A DNA stretch of 64,000 nt, taken from assembly GCF_022347725.1 (NCBI RefSeq), contig NZ_JAKRGB010000009.1:62001-126000 (forward strand). The letters are read 5' to 3'. Below, piece by piece: positions 37,456 through 45,323 of this stretch. The notes under the pieces are model-generated. The model worked only from the letters and a program-made list of their open reading frames with translations, made no database searches and was not told the DNA's origin. Numbering within the stretch: the first letter of the stretch is position 1; each line of letters opens with the position of its first letter. The translations under genes and the position numbers were made by a program. Source of the DNA: Ruegeria sp. Ofav3-42. Lineage in GTDB: Bacteria > Pseudomonadota > Alphaproteobacteria > Rhodobacterales > Rhodobacteraceae.

Positions 37456-38178
37456 CTATTTCTTTCGGGATTTGAGTGCTACTTTCATCGCCCGTCGCAT
37501 TTTGTCTGGCAAAACCCGCACCGCGACTTGCCGCCCGCGCTCTTCCATCGGGAACCGCTTTTTGTAGCGCGGCGCTGACTGACTGAAGGCCATCACCTTC
37601 CGAATGCCACGTGACTTGCGTTCGTAGATACCGGGACTGAGCTTGGAACCCGCTGGTGCAACGAAGTAGCCAACACGCTTGCGAGTGCGCGCCCCGGTTG
37701 ATGCAGCCGCCGCGCCGCCATTCCTTTGGGACTTAACACCTGCGACGATCCTGTTCATCTGCGCACGAGACACATTGCCTGCCGCGTTCCGCTTGGCGTT
37801 CTTTGTTGGCACTATGGCCTCAACACGCCCCCGATAGTTCATGTTCTGAATGATCAGGCTTTCAATACCCGTGCGTTTACGCGGCCCGCCTTCACTCTCA
37901 ACTTCCAAGTAGAACTTTCGCCCCGGCAGGGACTTACGCTCTACCGATGCCGACAACTTGCGTTTGTTTGATCTTTCCAGCCGGAATGCGTTCAGTGTCC
38001 ACCGAACCGGCCTGTCAAACACCCTGCGCATAAGCTCTTGGTTCTCAGCCAGGACTTCTTCACCCGTCCAGTTCAATGCCAGCGATGAGGCAAAAGGCAC
38101 CTGATTGCGTTCGACATCATTCAGGTTAGCAAGAACATTCTTCAAGTCGCTCTGAACCAACCCCGCGCCAAGCCGCAT
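37456..38178 (-). CDS. Hypothetical basic prophage structural protein
   Basis: 240 residues from MRLGAGLVQSDLKNVLANLND, preceded by GAAAGG. Strongly basic, with a Lys/Arg-rich C-terminus (MRRAMKVALKSRKK). It may correspond to the HK97 gp10/minor tail Z class of fixed-position structural proteins, but the match is weak. It is the first gene of the late block after a terminator at 38329-38357. Confidence 0.55.
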   Translation of the reverse strand: MRLGAGLVQSDLKNVLANLNDVERNQVPFASSLALNWTGEEVLAENQELMRRVFDRPVRWTLNAFRLERSNKRKLSASVERKSLPGRKFYLEVESEGGPRKRTGIESLIIQNMNYRGRVEAIVPTKNAKRNAAGNVSRAQMNRIVAGVKSQRNGGAAAASTGARTRKRVGYFVAPAGSKLSPGIYERKSRGIRKVMAFSQSAPRYKKRFPMEERGRQVAVRVLPDKMRRAMKVALKSRKK

Positions 38179-38317
38179 CTTGAAACCTTTCTGAAGGAAG
38201 GTGATCAGCCGCCCCGTCGCCGCAGCCGATCTGTTGGAGCGCACCAGTCGACGGACGCGCCCGAGGGGGGTTCGTTGCCGGGATTTACCCCGGCCAGTTG
38301 CATTGGGAAGAACTCCT

Positions 38318-38357
38318 GAAACAAGAAACGCCCGGAGCGGGTTTTCCGCTTCGGGCG
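38318..38357 (-). terminator. Terminator between early and late leftward genes
   Basis: A 12-bp stem CGCCCGGAGCGG / CCGCTTCGGGCG (one G-T) with a GTTTT loop. On the minus strand it is followed by TTTCTTGTTTC. It separates the early leftward genes (38400-43543) from the packaging and structural operon, a likely antitermination control point. Confidence 0.7.
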
Positions 38358-38399
38358 CACGTAGAGTGACTGCAATATGTCAAGATAGCTAGAATTTCG

Positions 38400-39086
38400 T
38401 CAAGCTGTTTTTTTCCATGGCGTTCTCGGCGGCATCTCATCAGTGACCACGAATGATGTCAGATGAGAGATTTGCAGCGCAGCCCGCAGATCCAATAGCG
38501 CACCATACCAAGCCAGATATGCCCGACGCGAACACGCCACTGCGACTGCCGTTGGCCTCACCACGCAAGGGCAATACTTGACCGTGTCATAAACCACCAC
38601 GCCTTTACGGTTCCGCCTTGGTTGCGCAGCCCACCCCGTGCCGCCCAACTTAGCGGCGTCTTCTGTTTTCGCCTTTGTGCCGTGTCGGTTTGTGTGCGTT
38701 TCTGCTGGGTAATACCTTGGCTGAGCATCAGGCATCCAGTCGGGCACCTGACCAGCCCGCGCCAACTCCGCAATCAAAAGCGCCATCCTGCGACCGCCGC
38801 AATAGTCCGGCAAGGCCGCGACCGTCGATGCCACAATCTCGGCGTCATGGTGCGGCTCGGATCGACCGCCGCCCTGCACCCGACACCCAAGCGCGGCCTG
38901 CTGCATCAATTGATAGATCGGATCGACCCCGACAACGTATCCGGCTGCATTGCCGATTTCATCAAAATCCAAACTGGCAAGCTCACGCTGAAAGGCCCAC
39001 TCCAACAGCGCTTTGATTCCAACCTCGGATTTGCCAGCGCGAGGCGCATCCACCCGCGCGCCCTGAATATGGCGATCATGCATCAT
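38400..39086 (-). CDS. Hypothetical prophage protein
   Basis: 228 residues, MMHDRHIQGARVDAP..., with several Cys and Trp and no clear motif. Position before the late operon may suggest an antiterminator (Q-like) role, but no sequence supports this. Not recognised. Confidence 0.6.
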   Translation of the reverse strand: MMHDRHIQGARVDAPRAGKSEVGIKALLEWAFQRELASLDFDEIGNAAGYVVGVDPIYQLMQQAALGCRVQGGGRSEPHHDAEIVASTVAALPDYCGGRRMALLIAELARAGQVPDWMPDAQPRYYPAETHTNRHGTKAKTEDAAKLGGTGWAAQPRRNRKGVVVYDTVKYCPCVVRPTAVAVACSRRAYLAWYGALLDLRAALQISHLTSFVVTDEMPPRTPWKKTA

Positions 39087-39092
39087 TTGCAG

Positions 39093-39677
39093 TCACCCCC
39101 CAAGCGCCAAAGACCGGATAGCTTCGCACTTTCTGCGCGCCGCATCCCGAGATGCCAGCCACTGGACCTCGCTATCTGACACAAACTCACCCGCATTCTG
39201 ACGTGCCCTGATGTCATCAGCCTTGGCCCGCGCCTGATAGGCGGCACGCTTGATGTCATCAACTTCCCTTGCAACCGGCCACTTGCGATTGACTTTTTTC
39301 AGATGACGCCGCAACTCCGGTGCCCAATCGCCAGCCAATGCATCAGCACCCAACGACGCGGCGAACACAGCACGTAGCAGCGGTGACGCCTCATCGCCGG
39401 GTTCCTGAATATCCGCCGCCTGTCGCAGTATCTCATTCGGGATGGGCATCTGATCCTTGCCCTTTCCATCCGGGTTCGCCGCGATCTGCTCTTCCAGCGC
39501 GGCCAGATTGACAGGCGTCATGTATGCCAGCTTCGGACAAAGCGTCTTGGCCACCATCAATTGAAAATCAGCCTGCTTCGTGAACCCGCGCGGCTTTCCC
39601 AACCCACGGGCTAGTAATGGTTCAATCAGCAGATCCATCACCTGCTTTTCGCCCCTTGCCTGCTCTGCACTGTCCAT
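39093..39677 (-). CDS. Hypothetical prophage protein
   Basis: 194 helical residues (MDSAEQARGEKQVMDLLIEPLL...), with a basic middle (LRRHLKKVNRKWPVAREVDDIKRAAY). No family recognised. It is preceded by a 218-base non-coding stretch with a DnaA box and tandem repeats, so a replication-linked role is possible. Confidence 0.55.
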   Translation of the reverse strand: MDSAEQARGEKQVMDLLIEPLLARGLGKPRGFTKQADFQLMVAKTLCPKLAYMTPVNLAALEEQIAANPDGKGKDQMPIPNEILRQAADIQEPGDEASPLLRAVFAASLGADALAGDWAPELRRHLKKVNRKWPVAREVDDIKRAAYQARAKADDIRARQNAGEFVSDSEVQWLASRDAARRKCEAIRSLALGG

Positions 39678-39708
39678 TGCCTTCCCTCTTTTCTAAGCAA
39701 ATCCCTAC

Positions 39709-39717
39709 TTATCCACA
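39709..39717 (+). other. Consensus DnaA box
   Basis: TTATCCACA, the perfect consensus DnaA-binding 9-mer, in the non-coding interval upstream of the 39093-39677 gene. Single boxes can be chance; the neighbouring AT/pyrimidine-rich tract and tandem repeat make it more interesting. Confidence 0.5.
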
Positions 39718-39811
39718 GTCTCAACGCTGGTTTTTACGCGCGGAACCGCATTGTCTTTTCTTTTTCATTTCTTTCTCTTTTCCTTTCAGCGGCTCGGTTT
39801 TCGGCAAAAAT

Positions 39812-39853
39812 CAAAACTTCCAAAACCTTCCGCAAAACTTCCCAAATCCTCCG
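39812..39853 (+). repeat. Two tandem 21-bp repeats (iteron-like)
   Basis: CAAAACTTCC-A/C-AAA-C/T-C-T/C-TCCG twice in direct succession (39812-39832 and 39833-39853; 18 of 21 identical), inside a gene-free AT- and pyrimidine-rich region (39678-39895). Candidate phage replication origin or regulator site. Confidence 0.45.
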
Positions 39854-39895
39854 CAGTTTTTTTCAATTCTTCCGTCGGAGGTTTTGACACGGTTT

Positions 39896-40513
39896 CTAAG
39901 TGGGCTGAGAGAGCGCTTCCCAAGCCTCCTGAATGCGCTTCACAGTGGCACTGCCGCCCGGATAGGCTTGCGCAATCCAATCGCTGATGCGGTTGACCAA
40001 CTCGTCATTCTTGGCCACTCGCGCACCGCCCGGAATGTTTTCAGCCAGGTTACGACTGATCGTATCCAACCGCTTACGCATCCGCTCATCGGCATTCTTC
40101 GCCGCATTGGTACGCTTGGAATCCAGCGCCTTTTCGGCCACCTCGGTCACAACCGGATGGGCCAGCCTGATTTCACCGTTATCACACTTGACCCGATGCC
40201 AATTGTGTAGGGGCGTGATGGCCCGCTTCATCAGCTTGCGCCACTCTTCCAGCGGCAAACGTAGCTCATAGGCCAGTTGCTCATCATCATCCGGCAGGGT
40301 GCCAATTGGCGTTTCGTCCTGCGCGATGCAGAACAACTGAAAGCCATACCAACCCACGTCAGGATCAGCCTTGCGGCGAAACGTACTGGCCCGCCAGCGT
40401 TTCAGGTTCCACTGGAAGAAGTAATGCGAGTCCAGCCGGTCATGTGCTGAAATCGGGTAGTCTTCAAGATCGTCGGTATCCACGATCTGAATGGCGGGCG
40501 TCATGGCGTTCAT
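39896..40513 (-). CDS. DUF1376-like protein, possible phage replication protein
   Basis: 205 residues from MNAMTPAIQIVDTDDLED. The region RKADPDVGWYGFQLFCIAQDETPIGTLPDDDEQLAYEL resembles DUF1376, a domain at the N-terminus of many phage replication initiators. The C-terminal third is shorter than usual, so it may be a reduced form. It lies immediately upstream of the candidate origin region. Confidence 0.6.
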   Translation of the reverse strand: MNAMTPAIQIVDTDDLEDYPISAHDRLDSHYFFQWNLKRWRASTFRRKADPDVGWYGFQLFCIAQDETPIGTLPDDDEQLAYELRLPLEEWRKLMKRAITPLHNWHRVKCDNGEIRLAHPVVTEVAEKALDSKRTNAAKNADERMRKRLDTISRNLAENIPGGARVAKNDELVNRISDWIAQAYPGGSATVKRIQEAWEALSQPT

Positions 40514-41259
40514 GTCTGGCCCTCCTGAGACAGAGTGCGCAGTGCGGCTTCTTGGCAGGTTCCGCCCATCGGCGCACCGCACCAGAGGCAATCTCCATTG
40601 AAAGCATCAACGTCTCCCCCTTCGCACCGCTTAGGGAACGCCGCCCTTTTGGCGAGCGCGGCCACAGGCGCAGGCTCCGGGTCTGCGTACTTGCCGTCCA
40701 TCAGGTCCGGTTTTGGCTCACCCAGAAGGACATGGCGCAGCGTGTCGCGCTCATATTCTGCCCGGTTTCGGTGTTCGCCGTCATACTTGCGCACATCGAA
40801 CGTGCGGCCATCGTATGTGATGCGCACCCAATGTTCTTTCCGGTTGCCTGATAGCTTCATGGTCAGGATTGAAACATCGGCCACAGGCGCAGGGGTGAGG
40901 GCGGAGAGGATGCGGCTTTTATAGTCGGCTTGGGCTGCGGCTTTGGCTTCATCCAGAGTTTGATATGGATCGCCGCTATATTCGAAGTGCTTCTCTGGTC
41001 TAGTCTCTATCTCGTTGAAGTCATGGACCACAAAAATAGCACCCGGACCAACACCCCAGTACTGTATTCCGTCTGGTTGCGGCTTCCATTCCAGCGGCTT
41101 CACCGTCACCGCAGCGGGGGAGATGTCCTCGCGGATGTATCCTGTCTGTGATGCCTTGAAGTTGCGCGGCGCGTCCGAAGTGAACACCAAGCAACTTGTC
41201 CCATCGGTTTTGATCTGGTCTGCGTGATGGATAACCACGCGCTCTGGCGCATCATTCAT
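40510..41259 (-). CDS. Hypothetical prophage protein
   Basis: 249 residues with a C-terminal pair of Cys motifs (CLWCGAP and CEGG). The middle (VKPLEWKPQPDGIQYWG..PYQTLDEAKAAAQADYKSRI) is the phage-protein segment often found in Rhodobacterales prophages next to similar short ORFs. No function assigned. Overlaps the next gene by ATGA. Confidence 0.55.
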   Translation of the reverse strand: MNDAPERVVIHHADQIKTDGTSCLVFTSDAPRNFKASQTGYIREDISPAAVTVKPLEWKPQPDGIQYWGVGPGAIFVVHDFNEIETRPEKHFEYSGDPYQTLDEAKAAAQADYKSRILSALTPAPVADVSILTMKLSGNRKEHWVRITYDGRTFDVRKYDGEHRNRAEYERDTLRHVLLGEPKPDLMDGKYADPEPAPVAALAKRAAFPKRCEGGDVDAFNGDCLWCGAPMGGTCQEAALRTLSQEGQT

Positions 41260-41624
41260 GAAGCACCCCCTGCCGCCGCAGCGAGCGGGTCGCGATCAAG
41301 CGCCAAGTTGGCCATCCGCGCCACGCTGGCGATGCTTTCACGCGCCTCATCCAGCGTGTCCGCCGAATATGCGGCCTCAACCGAAATGGCGGACAGAGAC
41401 GCACGCAAACGGGCAATCTCGCCGTCATAGGAATCCGTCTCTTCGGGCGTATAGATCCGCGTGCCGATGCACTCGAATTCCTCCGGGGCATAGTGCGCGC
41501 CGTTGTTGCTGCGCATGCGGCCTTTGGTGAATTCCCAAACGCCCCAGGTGCAGTGCTGCAACTTGGCCCAATAATGGCCACCATCCACCAACTGATTGAT
41601 GGCGGTTCGTGTCTGAATTCTCAT
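41256..41624 (-). CDS. Hypothetical prophage protein
   Basis: 122 residues; MRIQTRTAINQLVDGGHYW..., with a helical C-terminal half rich in Ala. Coupled to both neighbours by 4-base overlaps. No recognised domain. Confidence 0.55.
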   Translation of the reverse strand: MRIQTRTAINQLVDGGHYWAKLQHCTWGVWEFTKGRMRSNNGAHYAPEEFECIGTRIYTPEETDSYDGEIARLRASLSAISVEAAYSADTLDEARESIASVARMANLALDRDPLAAAAGGAS

Positions 41625-42007
41625 CGGATCACCTCGCTCGCTCTTGCCTGTCGATCAGCCAGCCACGCTGATGTGACGTGCTGAATGTGGCGGCGCGCAG
41701 CATTGGTCACGCCCCGCACCGCCGGGTCTGTTTTTTCGTATTTCCCCATGCGCCAGATCAGCGTTGACAGAGCCATCCGATGGCCCCACTTGCGCATTTC
41801 CGCTGTGCCCGCCGCCTTGCATTTCGGGCAGCAGTAGACCTGCCAATCACGGCTGGGCGTGAAAACGCGCCCGCACCCCGGATTGAAACAAATGCCCTTT
41901 TCCCAAGGGGTCCATTCGACCAGTTCGCCATGGGCAAAGGTCATCAAGTCTTCAGGTTCAAAATGCGGTGCCACCGCATTTGTGGAATGGGGTAATATGA
42001 GGGTCAT
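41621..42007 (-). CDS. Zinc-finger-like hypothetical protein
   Basis: 128 residues with two Cys pairs, C-x4-C (CFNPGC) and C-C-x2-C (CCPKC), forming a probable zinc ribbon around residues 40-65. The rest is basic. It may bind DNA; no family recognised. Confidence 0.55.
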   Translation of the reverse strand: MTLILPHSTNAVAPHFEPEDLMTFAHGELVEWTPWEKGICFNPGCGRVFTPSRDWQVYCCPKCKAAGTAEMRKWGHRMALSTLIWRMGKYEKTDPAVRGVTNAARRHIQHVTSAWLADRQARASEVIR

Positions 42008-42771
42008 GTACTCAAACCCCCCATTTGGTCGCTCAGCGGCGCGTTTTGCGGGGTTTCGTGTTTGCGCGCCTCAACCGCCGCTGCGACCCGATAGCAGGCC
42101 ACATCGAACCATTCTTCGGATAACTCGATGCCGATCCCCGCGCGCCCGGTGCGCACAGCCGCCACCATGGCCGACCCCGACCCCATCATAGGATCAATCA
42201 CCGTATCACCGGGGCGGGTCGAATTCAGGATGTAATGTTCGCCCAGCTCAACCGGCTTTTCGGTCGGGTGTGCCGTGATCTTAGGCGCGTTCAGCGTGAA
42301 GGACTGCTTTGACCCGCAATCATTGATGCCCTGCGGATCAGCCTTGCCCTTCCACAGATACATCGTGAACTCGGTATCTTTCATGTACCAGCGGTTCCGC
42401 GTGGCGCGCACCTTGTTCCAGTACAGCAGGTTGTGGAACTTCCAACCCGCACCCTCAAAGGCCAGACCTGCGCGAAACAGGTTCTTGTCATTAGCCATGA
42501 TATAGGCGTCAGCATCCGGCTTGCAGGCGCGGAAGAACGGCCCGCCCAACTCTTCCCAATCCGGGCTTTCCATCAGCTTGCCGTCATTGGCATACTGATC
42601 CTTGGAAAAGATACCGCCCATCGACTGATGCGCATTGCCACCCTTGGTCAGATCATAGGCTACGTCGCAAAAGATCATATCGGCATAGCCCCGGTAATAG
42701 GGCAGCACGTCCAAGCAATCCCCAAGGATCAACTGGCAGTTTCCGATGACCTCTTTGCGCCTGATGCCCAT
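42004..42771 (-). CDS. Site-specific DNA methyltransferase with atypical catalytic motif
   Basis: 255 residues of a beta-class N4/N6 methyltransferase: NCQLILGDCLDVLP near the N-terminus and an AdoMet motif DPMMGSGSAM near the C-terminus, with the HPTEKPVEL segment typical of the class. The catalytic motif IV is DVAY (36-39) instead of (D/N/S)PP(Y/F/W). Protection against host restriction is the likely role. The motif change may alter or abolish activity. Confidence 0.8.
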   Translation of the reverse strand: MGIRRKEVIGNCQLILGDCLDVLPYYRGYADMIFCDVAYDLTKGGNAHQSMGGIFSKDQYANDGKLMESPDWEELGGPFFRACKPDADAYIMANDKNLFRAGLAFEGAGWKFHNLLYWNKVRATRNRWYMKDTEFTMYLWKGKADPQGINDCGSKQSFTLNAPKITAHPTEKPVELGEHYILNSTRPGDTVIDPMMGSGSAMVAAVRTGRAGIGIELSEEWFDVACYRVAAAVEARKHETPQNAPLSDQMGGLST

Positions 42772-43034
42772 CAGTCGACCTCACCCATCGCAGCCAGCTT
42801 GGCGCGGAAGCCGCGCAGGATGTAATCGCCGTCAAAACCAGCCAGCGCACAGACCTTGTAAAAGTCACGCGTCCCGAACCATGCGCGGGCATGTCGACGC
42901 TCTGCAGGATGATCACCCTCGCGCACCTCGGTCGCGAGCTTGACCGCTTGAACCAGCACGTAGCACCACAACCTGCGGCACGCCTCGGCCTCTTGGTCCC
43001 GAACTGGCAAAACCGGCCCGACAAAATCGCTCAT
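42771..43034 (-). CDS. Hypothetical prophage protein
   Basis: 87 residues, with one Cys pair and a C-terminal segment ALAGFDGDYILRGFRAKL. It shares a single base with the methyltransferase start. A small cargo protein whose role is not recognised. Confidence 0.5.
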   Translation of the reverse strand: MSDFVGPVLPVRDQEAEACRRLWCYVLVQAVKLATEVREGDHPAERRHARAWFGTRDFYKVCALAGFDGDYILRGFRAKLAAMGEVD

Positions 43035-43543
43035 ACTCTGCCCCCCAAGATTTCAGATTGATCCAGCAGGAACACTCTGCGGTTCGTTGTCAGGGCTGCG
43101 CGAACCTCAGCCCAAATGCCGTCGCTTTCCGCCCAACCGTCGAAATCAGGGACAATGATGGCGTCTGCGCTGTTCAGCAGCGGCCAGCACCATCTAAGCC
43201 AAAAGCCGCCGTCAAGCGGGTCCAATGCCTGGCTGATGATATCGGCGTTGATCATTTCAGCCGCCTGAATGATCGGAGATACAGCCGTTACACCTTCCAG
43301 CGCCAATGCCCGTGCACAACGCGCCGCAAGCACAGCGCATTCAAGGGATGCGGACGCGTCCCACGCGCCATCAGCATCAACCGCGACCTTGGTGTAAGGG
43401 GTGGCGAGGTAACAAAGACGCCCGCGACAGGCAGTCACGACGTCCGAAAACGATTTGCTGTAGTGGAAAAGCCCCGCCTTGGCGAAGTTATCAAGGGACG
43501 GGTGCGACCAGTTGCGCACGCAGGGCATGGCAAGGTCAGACAT
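43031..43543 (-). CDS. DUF1937-like protein (nucleoside deoxyribosyltransferase-related fold)
   Basis: 170 residues from MSDLAMPCVRNW. The pattern GRLCYLATPYTKV at about residue 40, with LNSADAIIVPDFDGWAESDGIWAEV, is that of DUF1937/DUF4406 Rossmann-type proteins that resemble nucleoside deoxyribosyltransferases. First gene of the early leftward transcript. Confidence 0.7.
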   Translation of the reverse strand: MSDLAMPCVRNWSHPSLDNFAKAGLFHYSKSFSDVVTACRGRLCYLATPYTKVAVDADGAWDASASLECAVLAARCARALALEGVTAVSPIIQAAEMINADIISQALDPLDGGFWLRWCWPLLNSADAIIVPDFDGWAESDGIWAEVRAALTTNRRVFLLDQSEILGGRV

Positions 43544-43570
43544 GAACGGTCCCAAATTTTGGCGAAAACG

Positions 43571-43607
43571 ACGCGCAAACGCGCCAAAGGCGCGCCAAAG
43601 CGGCGCG
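43571..43607. repeat. Short repeat tract GCGCCAAAG upstream of the leftward early operon
   Basis: Three imperfect copies (GCGCAAAC, GCGCCAAAG, GCGCCAAAG) followed by CGGCGCG lie 28-64 bases upstream of the first leftward gene. They could be an operator or part of the promoter. The tract is short and could be compositional. Confidence 0.35.
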
Positions 43608-43832
43608 TAACCCCTTATTTATCCAACATAAATTGAAAATATTGCGGTTAACCCGCACATCTTGTGGTTCCGGTAGCCATGCAGCGGAGATATAGTTGGT
43701 GTTGCTGGATCGACGATGATTCGCCGACCCAGCACATAACGACGGCGTCTCATCCAAAGAACCGTCATAACCGACCGAAGACGAATTTCGACCCTCGTCT
43801 AAGGTCTCATACGCCATAGGAGGTTTGAAACC

Positions 43833-44090
43833 ATGGCATATTCCAAGGGGCGTTTCGCCCATCTCTCTGAACACCCTATCACAGGTGTCAAGCTCAACGT
43901 AATTGCGATCAAACGGCGCGCGTTGAATTTTGATGATGCTGTTACAGCCCACATCTACAGACAGCAAGGCGTAACGTTTACAGACATCGTTCAAATGCTC
44001 GGAACGAACGCCAACCGCGTTGGCGAAGTGTTCCGGGGTGAAGAGCATCCAAACGCCGCCAATGAGGCGCTGAGGCTCTTGACCCTTTGA
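43833..44090 (+). CDS. Small HTH-like prophage protein
   Basis: 85 residues from an ATG with a near-perfect Shine-Dalgarno (AGGAGG). The middle (TAHIYRQQGVTFTDIVQMLGTNANRVGEVFRG) reads as a helix-turn-helix. A long minus-strand frame over the same region is considered a shadow. It probably regulates transcription in the switch region; targets unknown. Confidence 0.7.
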   Translation: MAYSKGRFAHLSEHPITGVKLNVIAIKRRALNFDDAVTAHIYRQQGVTFTDIVQMLGTNANRVGEVFRGEEHPNAANEALRLLTL

Positions 44091-44156
44091 TGGGCGCAGG
44101 CGGGCGGCAGACACTCGTGCCGCCCGTACTTTTCTCTCTCCAAAAGAAAGTACCAG

Positions 44157-44345
44157 ATGACTGATTTTGCAAACATTGAAGGCCACCTTGTGATTGCCCA
44201 AGCCGCGCTGCAAAACGCTCAAACCAAAGCGGGAAACAGTGGCGATCAAGACACCGCCGACCTCATCAAGGGAGTTCAGCATTTGCTTGAGGTGACACGG
44301 GAACTGACAGTTGCCGTTGAAGCACTCGAAAAAGCTCAGCGCTGA
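44157..44345 (+). CDS. Small helical prophage protein
   Basis: 62 residues (MTDFANIEGHLVIAQAALQNAQ...), entirely helical, possibly coiled coil (LLEVTRELTVAVEALEKAQ). It follows the HTH-like gene by 66 bases and converges with the 44375-44677 regulator. Confidence 0.55.
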   Translation: MTDFANIEGHLVIAQAALQNAQTKAGNSGDQDTADLIKGVQHLLEVTRELTVAVEALEKAQR

Positions 44346-44374
44346 ACTCACCGAAAAGGAGCCGACGGGCGCAG

Positions 44375-44677
44375 TCATCCTTGCGCCCCACCGTCGGAAC
44401 CGGCCCCTCTAAATGCCCCCGGCTTCACCTTGGGCAATTCTACCCCTTTGTCGCCTGCTTGACGCAGAGCCTCGGCGTGAAGGCGACTTGCGGTTGTTAG
44501 TCGCAGATCATCCTGTTCCGCCTTTAGAAATTTCTGACATGAATTGACTGCAACACCCGCGTCTACAGCCAGTCGGTGAGCGTTGCTGCCTATCAACGGC
44601 AGTACTTCGGTCAGCCACTCCCTGAAGGAACTAGCGTCCGGTACAACTTGCTCGACTTTTGGACTGGCTCGTGACAC
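44375..44677 (-). CDS. Cro/CI-like HTH regulator, leftward switch gene
   Basis: 100 residues with an HTH-like stretch (NAHRLAVDAGVAVNSCQKFLKAEQDDLRLTTASRL) whose recognition helix pattern matches that of the divergent 44819 gene (NTVNKFLRGETRTLRWSSL). An operator palindrome is 25-40 bases upstream. It is a single-gene leftward unit, which is the lambda position of the lysogenic repressor. No autoproteolysis domain is visible. Whether it or the 44819 protein maintains lysogeny is unresolved. Confidence 0.6.
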   Translation of the reverse strand: MSRASPKVEQVVPDASSFREWLTEVLPLIGSNAHRLAVDAGVAVNSCQKFLKAEQDDLRLTTASRLHAEALRQAGDKGVELPKVKPGAFRGAGSDGGAQG

Positions 44678-44701
44678 TATGTAACCCCTAAGTGTTTAAA
44701 G

Positions 44702-44717
44702 TCACCTTAAAAGGTTA
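44702..44717. promoter_or_regulatory. Switch operator copy 1
   Basis: TCACCTTAAAAGGTTA, an imperfect copy (one arm base changed) of the TCACCT-N4-AGGTGA palindrome. It lies 25-40 bases upstream of the leftward regulator start. Confidence 0.7.
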
Positions 44718-44763
44718 TAGTCACCCCATAGTTTCTTGTCCAGATAACTTTTTGGGATATTCA

Positions 44764-44785
44764 TTTTCACCTTAATAGGTGAAAA
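44764..44785. promoter_or_regulatory. Switch operator copy 2
   Basis: TTTTCACCT-TAAT-AGGTGAAAA, 9-bp arms and a 4-base spacer; the longest copy. It is 34 bases upstream of the rightward regulator and in position to cover its promoter (TAGATAT near 44794). Confidence 0.8.
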
Positions 44786-44818
44786 GATGGGGTTAGATAT
44801 GAGGGGTGAAGTCGACTA

Positions 44819-45130
44819 ATGGACATCTGGGACAAGCGCAGACGTAACTTAACTGCGTGGATGGCTATCCACGGGTACAACGGCACGCAGGTTGCACGCG
44901 ATGCCGATCTTTCCATTAATACAGTTAACAAGTTCCTAAGAGGAGAAACGCGAACCCTTAGATGGAGCTCCCTAGATCGAATCTGCAAAATTGTTGGAAT
45001 CAACAACATGGCAGTTCTGGATTCGGATAACCCATTCTCTGATACCAAGAACAAGCTCTATGCTTTGATAGAAGAAATGTCAGAAGAAGAGGCGCGGGAA
45101 GAACTTGAGCGGTTAACCTCGGAAAAGTAG
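44819..45130 (+). CDS. Cro/CI-like HTH regulator, rightward switch gene
   Basis: 103 residues with a XRE-type HTH at about 20-60 (GTQVARDADLSINTVNKFLRGE) and a C-terminal helical pair (LYALIEEMSEEEAREELERL) suited to dimerisation. Divergent from the 44375 regulator with operator copies 1 and 2 in between. Followed by an intrinsic terminator. It may be the first gene of the rightward early transcript or the lysogenic repressor. Confidence 0.75.
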   Translation: MDIWDKRRRNLTAWMAIHGYNGTQVARDADLSINTVNKFLRGETRTLRWSSLDRICKIVGINNMAVLDSDNPFSDTKNKLYALIEEMSEEEAREELERLTSEK

Positions 45131-45131
45131 G

Positions 45132-45242
45132 TTAATCCTTTGGCTTTTCGTACTTAGCCAACAACGCCTTCGCCTCGCCTTCATCCAACCTACTTACCAA
45201 CTCCGCCAACTGTTGCTTGGCGGATTTTTTTATATTTGGCAT
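45132..45242 (-). CDS. 36-residue helical peptide convergent with the switch regulator
   Basis: ATG at 45242 reads MPNIKKSAKQQLAELVSRLDEGEAKALLAKYEKPKD on the minus strand and ends 2 bases after the regulator's stop, convergent with it. The codons look coding, and the helical pattern (LAELVSRLDEGEAKALLAKY) resembles the C-terminal dimerisation tail of the adjacent regulator. AGG lies 8 bases upstream. It could be a remnant or a trans-acting small protein. The terminator for the rightward gene lies within it, so it may also be coincidence. Confidence 0.4.
   Translation of the reverse strand: MPNIKKSAKQQLAELVSRLDEGEAKALLAKYEKPKD
45202..45232 (+). terminator. Rho-independent terminator after the rightward regulator
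   Basis: Stem TCCGCCAA / TTGGCGGA (8 bp, 7-nt loop) followed by seven T. It isolates the regulator transcript from the luxR-luxI transcript, which therefore needs its own promoter. Confidence 0.85.
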
Positions 45243-45323
45243 CCAAATAACCTGCTCGACTTCCGTAATTTGCCGCCAAGCTGCACAACCTAAACTTGAT
45301 TGTCCAGTGCAATTGTTTTATTC

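Noticed and set aside
39812..39853. Possible CRISPR array
   Set aside because: Only two tandem copies without spacers; better read as iteron-like or chance repeats.
43536..44378. 280-residue minus-strand open frame
   Set aside because: It covers two plus-strand genes, one with a near-perfect Shine-Dalgarno, and its own translation has no protein-like pattern; regarded as a shadow frame.
44720..44736. Fifth switch operator (TCACCCCATAG)
   Set aside because: Only one half-site matches; not enough for the palindrome.
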